Source: Nocardioides jiangxiensis (GTDB taxonomy: Bacteria > Actinomycetota > Actinomycetes > Propionibacteriales > Nocardioidaceae). Taken from it: a stretch of DNA of 64,000 bases. Location: positions 248,001 through 312,000 of the forward strand of contig NZ_JAUQTA010000002.1 of the NCBI RefSeq assembly GCF_030580915.1, given 5' to 3'. The position numbers and the translations under genes are program-made. The stretch's first letter is position 1, and the number at the start of each line of letters is the position of its first letter. The notes under the pieces were generated by a model. The model was given only the letters and a program-made list of their open reading frames with translations. It was not told the origin of the DNA and searched no databases. This document shows, one piece after another, positions 1 to 7,998 of this stretch.

Positions 1-204
1 CGTGCCAACGCCCGCAAGGCCCCGCAGAAGGGCAAGGGCAAGCGCGTCTCGGGCAACCCCGCGAAGGCAGCGCAGCAGAAGGCGGCCGAGGCGGCCAAGG
101 CGCCCGCCGCGGCGAACCCGTTCGGCACCCCGGGCGGCTTCAACTACGAGGAGGCCGCGGCCAACCTCAACCTGCCGGCCGGTTTCGACAACCTCTTCAA
201 GTGA
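1..204 (+). CDS. ffh: Signal recognition particle protein Ffh, C-terminal tail (partial)
   Basis: The frame is open from base 1 to a TGA at 202-204 and encodes the last 67 residues of a protein. The visible part is a basic, Lys/Gln/Ala-rich linker with GKGKRVSGNP, ending in a hydrophobic tail close to GFDNLFK. This resembles the extreme C-terminus after the M domain of actinobacterial Ffh, which binds 4.5S RNA and signal peptides. The GTPase and methionine-rich domains lie outside the window. Position just before rpsP-khpA-rimM-trmD fits ffh. The call rests on tail composition and synteny only. Confidence 0.75.
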   Translation, partial: RANARKAPQKGKGKRVSGNPAKAAQQKAAEAAKAPAAANPFGTPGGFNYEEAAANLNLPAGFDNLFK

Positions 205-208
205 CCTG

Positions 209-574
209 ATGCGGGTTCTCGTCGTCGACGGCGCCAACGTCGTCGGCGCCCGGCCGGACGGCTGGTGGAAGGACCGCGCGGCGGCTGCACGACGGCTGCA
301 CGAGCAGCTGCTCGTCGCCGACATCACGTACGACGCCGTGGTGCTGGTCCTGGAGGGCCAGGCCAAGGGCGGGGTGAAGCCGGGTCGCGACCGCGATGTG
401 CGTGTGGTGCACGCGTCGAAGGACGGCGACGCCGCGATCCTCGACGAGGTCCGGCTGCTCGTCGGCAAGGGTCACGAGGTGGTCGTGGCCACCTCCGACC
501 GGGAGCTCGCCCTGCGCTCGGAGGCCCTGCGCGCCCGCACCATCGGTGCAGCCTGGTTGCTCGACCAGCTCTGA
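209..574 (+). CDS. NYN/PIN-like domain protein
   Basis: This 121-residue protein starts at an ATG four bases after the ffh stop. It opens with a beta strand and an acidic motif, VLVVDGANVVG (Asp7, Asn10), followed by GWWKDR. A second conserved-looking stretch, KDGDAAILDE, and a strand ending VVATSDREL give the alternating alpha/beta pattern and acidic residues of NYN/PIN-type metal-dependent nucleases. Such genes are common after ffh in actinobacteria and are often labelled NTP pyrophosphohydrolase without proof. Nuclease activity is an inference from the acidic residues. Spacing suggests cotranscription with ffh. Confidence 0.7.
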   Translation: MRVLVVDGANVVGARPDGWWKDRAAAARRLHEQLLVADITYDAVVLVLEGQAKGGVKPGRDRDVRVVHASKDGDAAILDEVRLLVGKGHEVVVATSDRELALRSEALRARTIGAAWLLDQL

Positions 575-579
575 CCGGG

Positions 580-734
580 CGCGAGACGGGGCTCGTGCCG
601 CGGCCGGAGCGGGCGTTGTGCCGCGCCGATACGGGCCTTGTGCCGCGCCGAGAAGGGGCTCGTGCCGCGCCGAGACGGGCCTTGTGCCGCGCCGAGACGG
701 GGCTCGTGCCGCGGCCGGAGCGGGCGCGGGCCGC
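580..734. repeat. Seven-copy 22-bp tandem repeat
   Basis: Seven consecutive units lie at 580-601, 602-624, 625-646, 647-668, 669-690, 691-712 and 713-734. The commonest unit reads GCCGAGACGGGCCTTGTGCC followed by GC, with CTT/GCT alternation. Unit 2 is 23 bp; the others are 22 bp. Units 5 and 6 differ at two bases. The array fills the gap between the NYN gene and the leaderless promoter of the amidohydrolase. It has no spacers, so it is not a CRISPR array. Confidence 0.9.
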
Positions 735-740
735 TAGGTT
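735..740 (+). promoter_or_regulatory. Leaderless -10 box (amidohydrolase)
   Basis: TAGGTT ends seven bases before the ATG at 748. This is the TAnnnT spacing of actinobacterial leaderless transcripts and supports that start. No clear -35 is seen, because the tandem repeat abuts the box. Confidence 0.65.
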
Positions 741-747
741 GGCGAGC

Positions 748-1818
748 ATGAGCACGCTGCGGTTCCACGGTCCGGTCCTTCCCTCCGGCGAGGTCCAGGA
801 CCTCTACGTCGTCGACGGCCACGTGACCTATCACGCGCAGCCGGGTGCCGAGACGGCGGCGCGCGGCTGGATCGTGCCCGGCCTCGTGGACGCCCACTGC
901 CACCTCGGGCTGGGGGAGGAGGGCGCGATCTCCGAGGAGGAGACGGTCACGACCGCGATCGAGGACCGCGACGCGGGCGCTCTGCTGCTCCGGGACTGCG
1001 GCTCGCCCATCGACACCCGCTTCGTGCAGGAGCGCGACGACCTCCCGCGGCTGGTCCGCGCCGGGCGCCACGTCGCCCGCACCCGCCGCTACCTGCCCGG
1101 CTACGGCGTCGAGGTCGAGCCCACCGACCTCGCCCTCGAGATCGCGCGCCAGGCGGAGCGCGGCGACGGCTGGGTGAAGATCGTCGGTGACTGGATCTCG
1201 CGGGCAGAGGGAGACCTGCTGCCGTCGTTCCCCGCCTCCGACCTGGCCGAGGCGATCGCGACCGCCCACCGCCACGGCGCGAAGGTCACCGCCCACTGCT
1301 TCGGGCAGGACGTGCTGCCGGGCCTGATCCGTGCCGGCATCGACTGCATCGAGCACGGCACCGGCCTCTCCCTGGAGCTGGTCGAGGAGATGGCCCGCCG
1401 CGGGACGGCACTGGTCCCGACGGTGATGCAGACCGACAAGCTGCTCGGCTTCGCCGACGCGGGCCGCGCGAAGTTCCCGGCGTACGGCGACCGGATGGCC
1501 GACCTCCACGCCCGCCGCCGCGAGGTGCTGATGAGTGCCTACGAGGCCGGTGTGCCCCTCTTCGCGGGCACTGACGGCGGCGGCGAGAAGCGCCACGGCA
1601 ACCTCGCCAACGAGGTGCTCGCGATGCACGCGATGGGCATCCCTGCGGAGGACGCCCTGGCGTCCGCGTCCTGGAAGGGCCGCGCCTGGCTCGGCTTCGG
1701 TGCGCTGGAGGAGGGGAGTGAGGCCGACTTCGTGGTGTACGACGCCGACCCGCGTGCTGACCTCGGCGTGCTCCACTCACCGGCCCTTGTGGTGCTCCGC
1801 GGCAGGGTCGTCGCCTGA
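748..1818 (+). CDS. Amidohydrolase family protein
   Basis: This 356-residue protein has the metal-binding layout of the amidohydrolase superfamily: His50-Cys-His52 at the end of strand 1, Lys144 (WVKIVGDW), His183 (TAHCFG), His203 (IEHGTG) and Asp276 (AGTDGGG). That fits a cyclic amidohydrolase or imidazolonepropionase-like binuclear hydrolase acting in the cytoplasm. The short N-terminal and C-terminal beta segments (residues 1-40 and 325-356) form the usual flanking sandwich. Substrate cannot be told from sequence. It stands alone behind its own leaderless promoter, between the 22-bp repeat array and rpsP. Confidence 0.88.
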   Translation: MSTLRFHGPVLPSGEVQDLYVVDGHVTYHAQPGAETAARGWIVPGLVDAHCHLGLGEEGAISEEETVTTAIEDRDAGALLLRDCGSPIDTRFVQERDDLPRLVRAGRHVARTRRYLPGYGVEVEPTDLALEIARQAERGDGWVKIVGDWISRAEGDLLPSFPASDLAEAIATAHRHGAKVTAHCFGQDVLPGLIRAGIDCIEHGTGLSLELVEEMARRGTALVPTVMQTDKLLGFADAGRAKFPAYGDRMADLHARRREVLMSAYEAGVPLFAGTDGGGEKRHGNLANEVLAMHAMGIPAEDALASASWKGRAWLGFGALEEGSEADFVVYDADPRADLGVLHSPALVVLRGRVVA

Positions 1819-1819
1819 T

Positions 1820-1849
1820 TTCTGTCACGCAGGAGGTCTCTGGCAGAAT
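1820..1849 (+). promoter_or_regulatory. Probable rpsP promoter and start of leader
   Basis: TTCTGT (1820-1825) and CAGAAT (1844-1849) are separated by 18 bp. This would give an rpsP leader of about 125 bases. The leader contains the palindrome GGTCCGGACC at 1889-1898 and a GAGCAG/CTGCTC pair at 1909-1914 and 1943-1948. A GAAGGAG ribosome site lies near 1967-1973. The promoter is a reading of the sequence only. Confidence 0.45.
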
Positions 1850-1983
1850 GACCGGCTGAGTCCTGCTCGGATCGCGACCCTCTATCCCGGTCCGGACCAG
1901 GCCCACTCGAGCAGACCACTGCGGTCCCCACCTGTCGGTGTGCTGCTCACCCACTCACAAGCTTTGAAGGAGACACCACAACC

Positions 1984-2460
1984 GTGGCCGTCAAGATTCG
2001 CCTCAAGCGCCTGGGCAAGATCCGGGTGCCGCAGTACCGCATCGTCGTCGTCGACGCCAAGAAGAAGCGTGACGGCGCCGTCATCGAGGAGATCGGCACG
2101 TACCGCCCGAAGGAGGAGCCGTCGTTCATCGCCGTCACCTCCGAGCGCGCGCAGTACTGGCTCGGCGTCGGCGCCCAGCCGACCGAGGCCGTCGAGGCGA
2201 TCCTCAAGATCACCGGTGACTGGCAGAAGTTCAAGGGCCTCCCGGGCGCCGAGGGCACGCTGAAGGTCGCTGCCCCGAAGGCCGACAAGCTCGAGCTCTT
2301 CAACAAGGCGCTGGCCGAGGCCCACGCCGAGCCCGTCTCCGAGGCCATCAAGAAGGCCGAGAAGAAGAAGGCCAAGGCCGAGGAGCCGGCTGCCGAGGCT
2401 GAGGCTCCGGCCGAGGCCCCCGCCGAGGAGGCCGCTGAGGCCGAGGGCGCCGAGGCGTGA
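1984..2460 (+). CDS. rpsP: 30S ribosomal protein bS16
   Basis: This is a 158-residue bS16, a small-subunit assembly protein binding 16S rRNA. The start is GTG after GAAGGAG. The first ~85 residues are the conserved fold ([24 protein letters not shown]). A typical bacterial bS16 is 80-100 residues; here there is a long tail. Residues ~118-158 are almost only Ala, Glu, Pro and Lys, first basic ([13 protein letters not shown]) then acidic. The gene opens the rpsP-khpA-rimM-trmD block, and its TGA overlaps the khpA start as GTGA. Confidence 0.97.
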   Translation: MAVKIRLKRLGKIRVPQYRIVVVDAKKKRDGAVIEEIGTYRPKEEPSFIAVTSERAQYWLGVGAQPTEAVEAILKITGDWQKFKGLPGAEGTLKVAAPKADKLELFNKALAEAHAEPVSEAIKKAEKKKAKAEEPAAEAEAPAEAPAEEAAEAEGAEA

Positions 2461-2705
2461 GCATGCTCGCCGACGCGCTCGAGCACCTCGTGCGCGGCAT
2501 CGTCGACCACCCGGACGACGTGACGGTGCGCGACAAGCAGCTCCGCCGCGGCTCCGTGCTCGAGGTCCGGGTGCACCCCGACGACCTCGGCAAGGTGATC
2601 GGCCGCAGCGGTCGCACCGCCTCCGCGTTCCGCACCGTCATCTCCGCCCTCGCGGGCCGGGGTGGCGCGCGGGTCGACTTCGTGGACGTCGACCGCCGCA
2701 ACTGA
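2457..2705 (+). CDS. khpA: KH-domain RNA-binding protein KhpA
   Basis: This 82-residue protein is a single KH domain with the RNA-binding GxxG loop in [10 protein letters not shown] near residues 44-53. KhpA-type proteins are small RNA chaperones found next to rpsP in Gram-positive bacteria. The GTG at 2457 overlaps the rpsP stop; an ATG two codons later (2463) is the alternative start. A strong hairpin at 2730-2756 follows the stop. Confidence 0.93.
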   Translation: MSMLADALEHLVRGIVDHPDDVTVRDKQLRRGSVLEVRVHPDDLGKVIGRSGRTASAFRTVISALAGRGGARVDFVDVDRRN

Positions 2706-2729
2706 GCAGCACACAGCAGCATCGCCGAT

Positions 2730-2756
2730 GGGCGTCACCCCTCACGGGTGGCGCCC
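2730..2756 (+). terminator. Hairpin after khpA
   Basis: An 11-bp stem (GGGCGTCACCC with GGGTGGCGCCC, one G:U pair) encloses the loop CTCAC. There is no T-tract. It sits between khpA and the rimM promoter. Confidence 0.65.
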
Positions 2757-2774
2757 GTCGCGCATTTCCCCGAC

Positions 2775-2780
2775 TAGGCT
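2775..2780 (+). promoter_or_regulatory. Leaderless -10 box (rimM)
   Basis: TAGGCT ends eight bases before the rimM GTG at 2789. Together with the hairpin just upstream it suggests that rimM-trmD start a new transcript. Confidence 0.6.
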
Positions 2781-2788
2781 GACCCCTC

Positions 2789-3394
2789 GTGAGCAGCAGC
2801 ATCGAGGTCCTGGTCGGTCGCATCGGCAAGCCCCACGGCATCCGCGGCGAGGTGACGGTCGACGTCCGCACCGACGAGCCGGAGCGCCGCTTCGAGCCGG
2901 GCGCCGCGCTCGACGTGACGGCTCCGAAGGGTTCGGCCTATGCCACGAAGCGGCTGACGGTCGAGAAGGTGCGCTGGCACCAGGGCGTGCTCCTCGCGAA
3001 GTTCGCCGAGATCCCGGATCGCAACGTCGCCGAGACGGCGCGTGGCGCGCTGCTGCACGCGCAGGTGGACGCCGACGAGACGCCCGAGGATCCCGACGAG
3101 TTCTACGACCACCAGCTGATCGGTCTGGTCGCGGTCAACCTCCAGGGCGTCGAGATCGGCACCGTCACCAAGCTCCTCCACGGCGCCCAGGACCTGCTGC
3201 AGATCCGCACGCCCGACCGCCGTGACGCGCTGGTGCCGTTCGTGACCCAGCTCGTGCCCGAGGTGGACCTCGCCGCGGGCCGGGTCGTCATCGCCGACCG
3301 CCCCGGCCTGGTGACGCCGTTCGAGGAGACCGACGAGCCGGACCCGGAGCAGACCCAGCGCCAGACCCAGCGTCAGGCGAAGCAGCAGCGATGA
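2789..3394 (+). CDS. rimM: Ribosome maturation factor RimM
   Basis: This 201-residue protein is RimM, which binds S19 and helps 30S head maturation. The N-terminal barrel carries [14 protein letters not shown] (residues ~9-22), and the PRC-barrel half starts near FYDHQLIGL (~107). The last ~25 residues are a Gln/Glu/Arg tail with no family counterpart. The GTG start is supported by the leaderless -10 box at 2775. The stop overlaps the trmD start as ATGA (3391-3394). Confidence 0.95.
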   Translation: MSSSIEVLVGRIGKPHGIRGEVTVDVRTDEPERRFEPGAALDVTAPKGSAYATKRLTVEKVRWHQGVLLAKFAEIPDRNVAETARGALLHAQVDADETPEDPDEFYDHQLIGLVAVNLQGVEIGTVTKLLHGAQDLLQIRTPDRRDALVPFVTQLVPEVDLAAGRVVIADRPGLVTPFEETDEPDPEQTQRQTQRQAKQQR

Positions 3395-4557
3395 GGATCG
3401 ACGTCCTCTCGATCTTCCCCGACTACCTCGCGCCCCTCGAGCTGAGCCTGCCCGGGAAGGCCCGGGCGAAGGGACTGCTCGAGCTGCACGTCCACGACCT
3501 GCGGCAGTGGACCCACGACCGCCACAACACGACCGACGACACCCCCTATGGCGGCGGTGCCGGCATGGTGATGAAGCCCGAGCCGTTCGGCGAGGCCTTC
3601 GACGAGCTGGGCGTCGACGAGCGCACGACGGTCGTCTTCACGACCCCGAGCGGCGAGCGCTTCACGCAGGCGCTCGCGCAGGAGCTCAGCACCCGTGAGC
3701 GGCTGGTCTTCGCCTGTGGCCGGTACGAGGGCATCGACCAGCGGGTCATCGACCACGCCCGGGAGCGGGCGGAGGTGCGCGAGATCAGCCTCGGCGACTA
3801 CGTGCTCAACGGCGGCGAGGTCGCCGCACTGGCGATCACGGAGGCCGTCGTACGGCTGATCCCCGGGTTCATGGGCAACCCGGACAGCCTCGTCGAGGAG
3901 TCCCACGAGGACGGCCTGCTGGAGTACCCCGTCTACACCAAGCCGAAGCAGTGGCGCGGGCACGAGGTCCCCGAGGTCCTGCTGTCGGGCGACCACGGCA
4001 GGATCGCCGCGTGGCGCCACGACCAGCGCGTACGCCGCACGGCCGAGCGCCGCCCGGACCTGCTGCACGGCTCCGCGGTCGCGGGGGAGTGGCGGATCGA
4101 GAAGGCCGGCGCTGCCGATGCCGCCGAGCTGATGACCCTGCAGCGCGCCTGCTGGGCCCAGGAGGCGGTTGCCAACGACACGCTCGGGCTGCCGGCACTG
4201 CACGAGTCCCTCGATGACGTCGCCGCTGCGATCGCCGCGAAGCACGTCTGGGTCGTGCGCGTCGCCGGCCGTCTCGTCGGCTCCGTGCAGGCGGTGGCCG
4301 ATGGCCAGACGTGGGAGATCGGCCGGCTCATGGTCGCGCCCGACCTGCAGGGCAGGGGTCTGGGGCGTGTGCTGCTGGAGCACGCCGAAGCAGCCCGCCC
4401 GTCGGACGCCACGGCGTACCGGCTCTTCACCGGAGCCGCGAGCGAGGCCAACCTGCGCCGCTACAAGCGCGCCGGCTACCGCGTCGTGGGCTCAGACGAG
4501 CGCTACGGCATCCCGGGCGTCGAGCTCGGCAAGCCGGTGCGCCGATCACGCCGCTGA
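3391..4557 (+). CDS. trmD: TrmD tRNA (guanine-37-N1)-methyltransferase fused to a GNAT acetyltransferase domain
   Basis: Residues 1-~230 are TrmD, the SAM-dependent SPOUT enzyme making m1G37 in t[28 protein letters not shown] (53-65), GRYEGIDQR (110-118) and the knot [13 protein letters not shown] (131-143). A typical TrmD is ~230-270 residues; this is 388. Residues ~234-388 form a complete GNAT domain with the acetyl-CoA loop [20 protein letters not shown] (313-332) and a terminal [12 protein letters not shown]. No stop or frame break separates the two parts. At the position of the catalytic Asp (EDS in well-studied TrmD) this protein reads EES (Glu170), judged by counting from Arg155; that alignment is from memory. 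It is coupled to rimM by ATGA. Confidence 0.93.
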   Translation: MRIDVLSIFPDYLAPLELSLPGKARAKGLLELHVHDLRQWTHDRHNTTDDTPYGGGAGMVMKPEPFGEAFDELGVDERTTVVFTTPSGERFTQALAQELSTRERLVFACGRYEGIDQRVIDHARERAEVREISLGDYVLNGGEVAALAITEAVVRLIPGFMGNPDSLVEESHEDGLLEYPVYTKPKQWRGHEVPEVLLSGDHGRIAAWRHDQRVRRTAERRPDLLHGSAVAGEWRIEKAGAADAAELMTLQRACWAQEAVANDTLGLPALHESLDDVAAAIAAKHVWVVRVAGRLVGSVQAVADGQTWEIGRLMVAPDLQGRGLGRVLLEHAEAARPSDATAYRLFTGAASEANLRRYKRAGYRVVGSDERYGIPGVELGKPVRRSRR

Positions 4558-4624
4558 GCGCGTGGCCGTGCGAAATCGTTGTGCGTGAGGCGCAACGCGA
4601 CCGCGTCGTTTCGCCGTGAGATCT

Positions 4625-4662
4625 GTTACGAGCCGGAAACACAACATGGCGACTGGCGAAAT
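4625..4662 (+). promoter_or_regulatory. GlnR-type nitrogen-control site upstream of amt
   Basis: GTTAC (4625-4629), six bases, GAAAC (4636-4640), then a weaker half TGGCG (4647-4651), six bases, GAAAT (4658-4662). The spacing matches the actinobacterial GlnR pattern GTnAC-n6-GAAAC repeated every 22 bp, though the second GTnAC half is degenerate. Location 103 bp before an ammonium transporter gene supports the call. It predicts induction under nitrogen limitation. Confidence 0.65.
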
Positions 4663-4764
4663 CCGGTGACTGCAGGATCCTCCCAACGCCATGGTCAGCA
4701 ACGTCGCCGACCCGGCATTGTTTCTCTCGGCAGCGCTGCTGCCGATACAGGAAGAGGTTGGTGA

Positions 4765-6039
4765 ATGTCCGCAGACAACGTATGGCTGCTCGTGGCCACC
4801 GCCCTGGTCATCTTCATGACTCCGGGTGTCGCGTTCTTCTACGGCGGTCTGGTCAAGGCCAAGTCCGTCGTCTCGATGATGATGCTGAGCTTCGGCGCCC
4901 TGGGCCTGATCACGGTCCTCTGGGTGCTCTACGGCTACAACATGGGCCAGCAGCTGCCCTCCGGCATCCAGCACTTCGTCGGCAACCCGTTCAGCGACTT
5001 CGGTCTGCTGGACAACGCCAACGGCAAGGGTGACTACAACATCATCTCGATGCTGTTCGACGGCTCCTTCGCCATCATCACGGTCGCGCTCGTCTCCGGG
5101 GCCATCGCCGACCGCTCGCGCTTCTGGCCGTGGATGATCTTCGCCGCGCTCTGGGGCACGGTCGACTACTTCGTGGTCAAGGGCTGGGTCTGGGACACCG
5201 ACGGCTGGATCTACAACTTCGGCACCACGCACCTCGGCAAGTTCCTCGAGGGTGACAACGGCGTCGGCGCGCTCGACTGGGCCGGTGGTACTGCCGTCCA
5301 CATCAACGCCGGTGCTGCCGCTCTGGCCCTCGCGCTCGTCCTCGGCAAGCGCAAGGTCGGCTTCTCCAAGGAGGAGGCCGTCGCCCACAACGTCCCGCTC
5401 GTCCTCATCGGCACGGCGATCCTGTGGTTCGGCTGGTTCGGCTTCAACGCCGGCTACAACGGTGGCTCGGACGCTGGTGCCGGCCTCATCGCGATGAACA
5501 CGCTGGCCGCCCCGGCCGCCGCCATGATCGGCTGGCTGCTCGTCGAGCAGCTCCGTGAGGGCAAGCCGACCGCCGTCGGCGCCGCCGGCGGTATCGTCGC
5601 CGGTCTCGTCGCGATCACCCCGGCCTGTGCGCACCTCAACCCGGTCTGGGCGATCGTCCTCGGCCTGCTCGCCGGTGCCATCTGCGCCCTGGCGATCGAC
5701 CTGAAGTACAAGCTCGGCTTCGACGACACGCTCGACGTCGTCGGCGTCCACATGGTCGGTGGCTTCATCGGTTGCTGGTTCCTCGGCTTCTTCGCCGAGT
5801 ACGCCCCGGGCACCGACGGCGTCAGCAAGATCGACACGGGCATCTTCTTCGGTGGCGGCGCTGACCAGCTCATCACCCAGGTCGTCTGCTCCCTGGCCGT
5901 GTTCGCCTACTCCTTCATCACCGCGTACGCCATCGGCTTCGCGATCGAGAAGACGGTCGGCTTCCGCGCCAAGGAGGAGGACGAGATCGCCGGTATCGAC
6001 CTCGCGCTCCACGGTGAGGCCTACAACTACGGCGTGTGA
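4765..6039 (+). CDS. amt: Ammonium transporter Amt
   Basis: This 424-residue polytopic membrane protein is an Amt/Rh channel. It has TPGVAFFYGGLV near residue 14, the first pore histidine in WAGGTAVHINAG, the second in VVGVHMVGGF, and about 11 hydrophobic helices. The ATG is preceded by an AGGAAGAGG ribosome site. It ends in a short charged cytoplasmic tail. In many actinobacteria amt is followed by glnK and glnD; here a convergent fic gene follows, so its PII partner must be elsewhere. A GlnR-like site precedes it. It sits alone between trmD and rplS. Confidence 0.96.
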   Translation: MSADNVWLLVATALVIFMTPGVAFFYGGLVKAKSVVSMMMLSFGALGLITVLWVLYGYNMGQQLPSGIQHFVGNPFSDFGLLDNANGKGDYNIISMLFDGSFAIITVALVSGAIADRSRFWPWMIFAALWGTVDYFVVKGWVWDTDGWIYNFGTTHLGKFLEGDNGVGALDWAGGTAVHINAGAAALALALVLGKRKVGFSKEEAVAHNVPLVLIGTAILWFGWFGFNAGYNGGSDAGAGLIAMNTLAAPAAAMIGWLLVEQLREGKPTAVGAAGGIVAGLVAITPACAHLNPVWAIVLGLLAGAICALAIDLKYKLGFDDTLDVVGVHMVGGFIGCWFLGFFAEYAPGTDGVSKIDTGIFFGGGADQLITQVVCSLAVFAYSFITAYAIGFAIEKTVGFRAKEEDEIAGIDLALHGEAYNYGV

Positions 6040-6062
6040 TCCACACACCGCTGTGAACACAG

Positions 6063-6103
6063 CGAAGGCCCGTCCCGCATCACGCATGCGGGGCGGGCCT
6101 TCG
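6063..6103. terminator. Bidirectional terminator between amt and fic
   Basis: An 18-bp stem runs from CGAAGGCCCGTCCCGCAT to ATGCGGGGCGGGCCTTCG, with one G:U pair and a 5-base loop. It lies between two convergent genes and can end both transcripts. Confidence 0.85.
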
Positions 6104-6110
6104 TCGTTGC

Positions 6111-7364
6111 TCAGTGGTCTTCCGCATGGAGCGTCAGGGCCTTCTCGCTGATCCGCACGCTGAGGTCGTGCACCTCGTGCAGGACGTCGCGGGCGAGCCA
6201 GACCGGGGTACGCCGCGACCCCTTCGCGCGGGTCAGCACGCCAGCCGCGACCGCGTCGGAGACCACGGCCCTCGCGGCGTCCTCGGCGAGGTTGAGCCGC
6301 TCACCGACGAGGCGCAGGTTGACCATCGGCTCCTCGATGACCAGATCCAGCAGCCGGTACGCCGGGGTGCCGGCGTACGGGCGGGCGCACGCCTCCTGCC
6401 AGCGCTCGCGGATCTCGACGACGTCCTTCGCGGTCTGGTGCGACTCGCGGGTCGCGATCGAGGCCGCCGAGGCGAGCATGGTGACGATCGTCGAGGCGTG
6501 GCCGGCGCGGTAGTCGTTGAGGGCCTGGAAGTACTGGTCGCGGTGGGAGACGAGGCCCGACGCGATCGGCACCGTCAGGTGGCGCGTCACGCGTCGCTTG
6601 CGGAGCACGGCGTGGATGAGTGCGCGACCGATCCGGCCGTTGCCGTCGGTGAAGGGATGGATCGACTCGAACTGCGCGTGCACGATCGCGGCCTGCGCGA
6701 GGGCGGGCATGTCGTCACGGTTGGCGAAGGCGAAGAGGTCGTCGAGGTACGCGTCGACGGTCTCCGGCGGGGGAGGCACGTGCAGGGCGCCCAGGGGCGA
6801 GTAGTCGCTGCCGCCGACCCAGTTCTGCCGGTGCCGCACGTGGCCCGGGCGGACGTTGTCGCCGGGCACGCGTGAGAAGAGGTCGTGGTGGGCCTGGAGC
6901 ATGGCCTCCTTGGAGACCGTGCGCGGGAGCTGGCCCGCGTCGCGGATCATCCGGGCCAGCGCCGAGGTGGCCGACGCCATCGACATCGCCGAGGAGTTGG
7001 CCCCCTCGCCCAGCAGCGCCTTGCCGTAGTCGGCGAGCGAGGCGTCGACGTTCTCGATCTTGGAGGAGTCGACGGACTCGGTCCGGAGGAGTAGGCCGTT
7101 GAGCGCGGCGAGCGTGCGGCCGTGGACCATGTCGAGGTGGGTCAGACCACCGGCGACCGCCTCGAGCATGCGCAGCAGTGCCGGCTCCGGCTCGAAGCTC
7201 AGGCGTGCGATCCGCGGGGGCAGCGAGACCGTGATGTCGCGGACCAGGCGGTCCTTGCGGGGGCCGCGCGGAGAGGCCTGCCGCCACGGCCGGACCTCGT
7301 GCTCGTGGGACGGCCAGTCCGTCACGCCCGCGACTGCGTCGGCCGGTACGTCGGGGGAGGTCAT
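6111..7364 (-). CDS. Fic family protein (probable AMPylase, self-inhibited type)
   Basis: This 417-residue protein carries the full Fic motif HPFTDGNGR at residues 236-244, with catalytic His236 and the anion-binding loop intact. It therefore probably transfers AMP or another nucleotide moiety to a hydroxyl on a target. The inhibitory (S/T)xxxE(G/N) motif is present as SSKIEN at 100-105, N-terminal to the Fic core, which marks a class II self-regulated Fic rather than one with a separate antitoxin. Residues ~335-400 look like a winged-helix segment (LRLVGERLNLAEDAARAVVS). It is the only minus-strand gene in the ffh-DUF2469 block. Confidence 0.92.
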   Translation of the reverse strand: MTSPDVPADAVAGVTDWPSHEHEVRPWRQASPRGPRKDRLVRDITVSLPPRIARLSFEPEPALLRMLEAVAGGLTHLDMVHGRTLAALNGLLLRTESVDSSKIENVDASLADYGKALLGEGANSSAMSMASATSALARMIRDAGQLPRTVSKEAMLQAHHDLFSRVPGDNVRPGHVRHRQNWVGGSDYSPLGALHVPPPPETVDAYLDDLFAFANRDDMPALAQAAIVHAQFESIHPFTDGNGRIGRALIHAVLRKRRVTRHLTVPIASGLVSHRDQYFQALNDYRAGHASTIVTMLASAASIATRESHQTAKDVVEIRERWQEACARPYAGTPAYRLLDLVIEEPMVNLRLVGERLNLAEDAARAVVSDAVAAGVLTRAKGSRRTPVWLARDVLHEVHDLSVRISEKALTLHAEDH

Positions 7365-7394
7365 GGGCGGATCCTTCCAGCAGGAGTGCCCGAT

Positions 7395-7424
7395 TTTCCG
7401 GCGTACGCGCTCCTGTCGTAAAGT
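7395..7424 (+). promoter_or_regulatory. Probable rplS promoter
   Basis: TTTCCG (7395-7400) and TAAAGT (7419-7424) are 18 bp apart. They would give an rplS leader of about 160 bases. The promoter overlaps the region just upstream of fic on the other strand. Confidence 0.5.
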
Positions 7425-7592
7425 TCACCCTTGGTCCACGCTGGCCGAAGGGGCGCTCCGGGAATCGCACGGAGGTCCCGCTTCCCGCTCCTGCCACAGG
7501 GGGCGCAGGGAGCCGCCGGCCACGCAGCGTGACCACCCCGAACGATCAAACCGAAATCTGCGGTCGACCTGTGGCGTCCGTCAGGAGTGAAC

Positions 7593-7943
7593 ATGAGCAA
7601 CGTGATCGACCAGCTCGCCGCTGGCATCAAGCGCGACGACGTCCCCGCCTTCCGCGCCGGTGACACGATCAAGGTCCACGTCAAGGTCATCGAGGGCAAC
7701 CGCTCGCGTGTCCAGGTCTTCCAGGGCGCGGTCATCCGCATCCACGGCTCGGGCATCGGCCGCACCTTCACCGTCCGCAAGGTCTCGTTCGGCGTGGGCG
7801 TCGAGCGCACCTTCCCGCTGCACTCCCCGATCTTCGAGAAGATCGAGGTCGTGACCCGCGGTGACGTCCGTCGCGCGAAGCTCTACTACCTGCGCAACCT
7901 CACGGGCAAGAAGGCCAAGATCAAGGAGCGCCGCGAGTTCTGA
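7593..7943 (+). CDS. rplS: 50S ribosomal protein bL19
   Basis: This 116-residue protein is bL19 of the large-subunit interface: [41 protein letters not shown] and the basic end [10 protein letters not shown]. The ATG at 7593 is chosen because AGGAG (7583-7587) sits five bases ahead; an in-frame GTG at 7587 overlaps that site. Length is normal for the family. The lepB promoter follows within 60 bp. Confidence 0.97.
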   Translation: MSNVIDQLAAGIKRDDVPAFRAGDTIKVHVKVIEGNRSRVQVFQGAVIRIHGSGIGRTFTVRKVSFGVGVERTFPLHSPIFEKIEVVTRGDVRRAKLYYLRNLTGKKAKIKERREF

Positions 7944-7985
7944 GCGTATGGCGAGGCGCAGGCCTCGCTCGCTCGCAGGGCCGGT

Positions 7986-7991
7986 TAGGCT
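7986..7991 (+). promoter_or_regulatory. Leaderless -10 box (lepB)
   Basis: TAGGCT ends seven bases before the GTG at 7999, fixing that start over longer upstream frames. Confidence 0.6.
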
Positions 7992-7998
7992 CTGCCGC

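Noticed and set aside
2..208. Pro/Arg-rich frame starting at base 2 that runs into the NYN gene
   Set aside because: Bases 1-204 are read as the ffh tail in another frame; the NYN protein starts at the ATG at 209.
580..734. Possible CRISPR array
   Set aside because: The units are contiguous with no spacers, and no cas gene is nearby; it is a tandem repeat.
6111..7364. Fic toxin with separate antitoxin
   Set aside because: No small partner gene adjoins it, and the inhibitory motif is within the protein itself.
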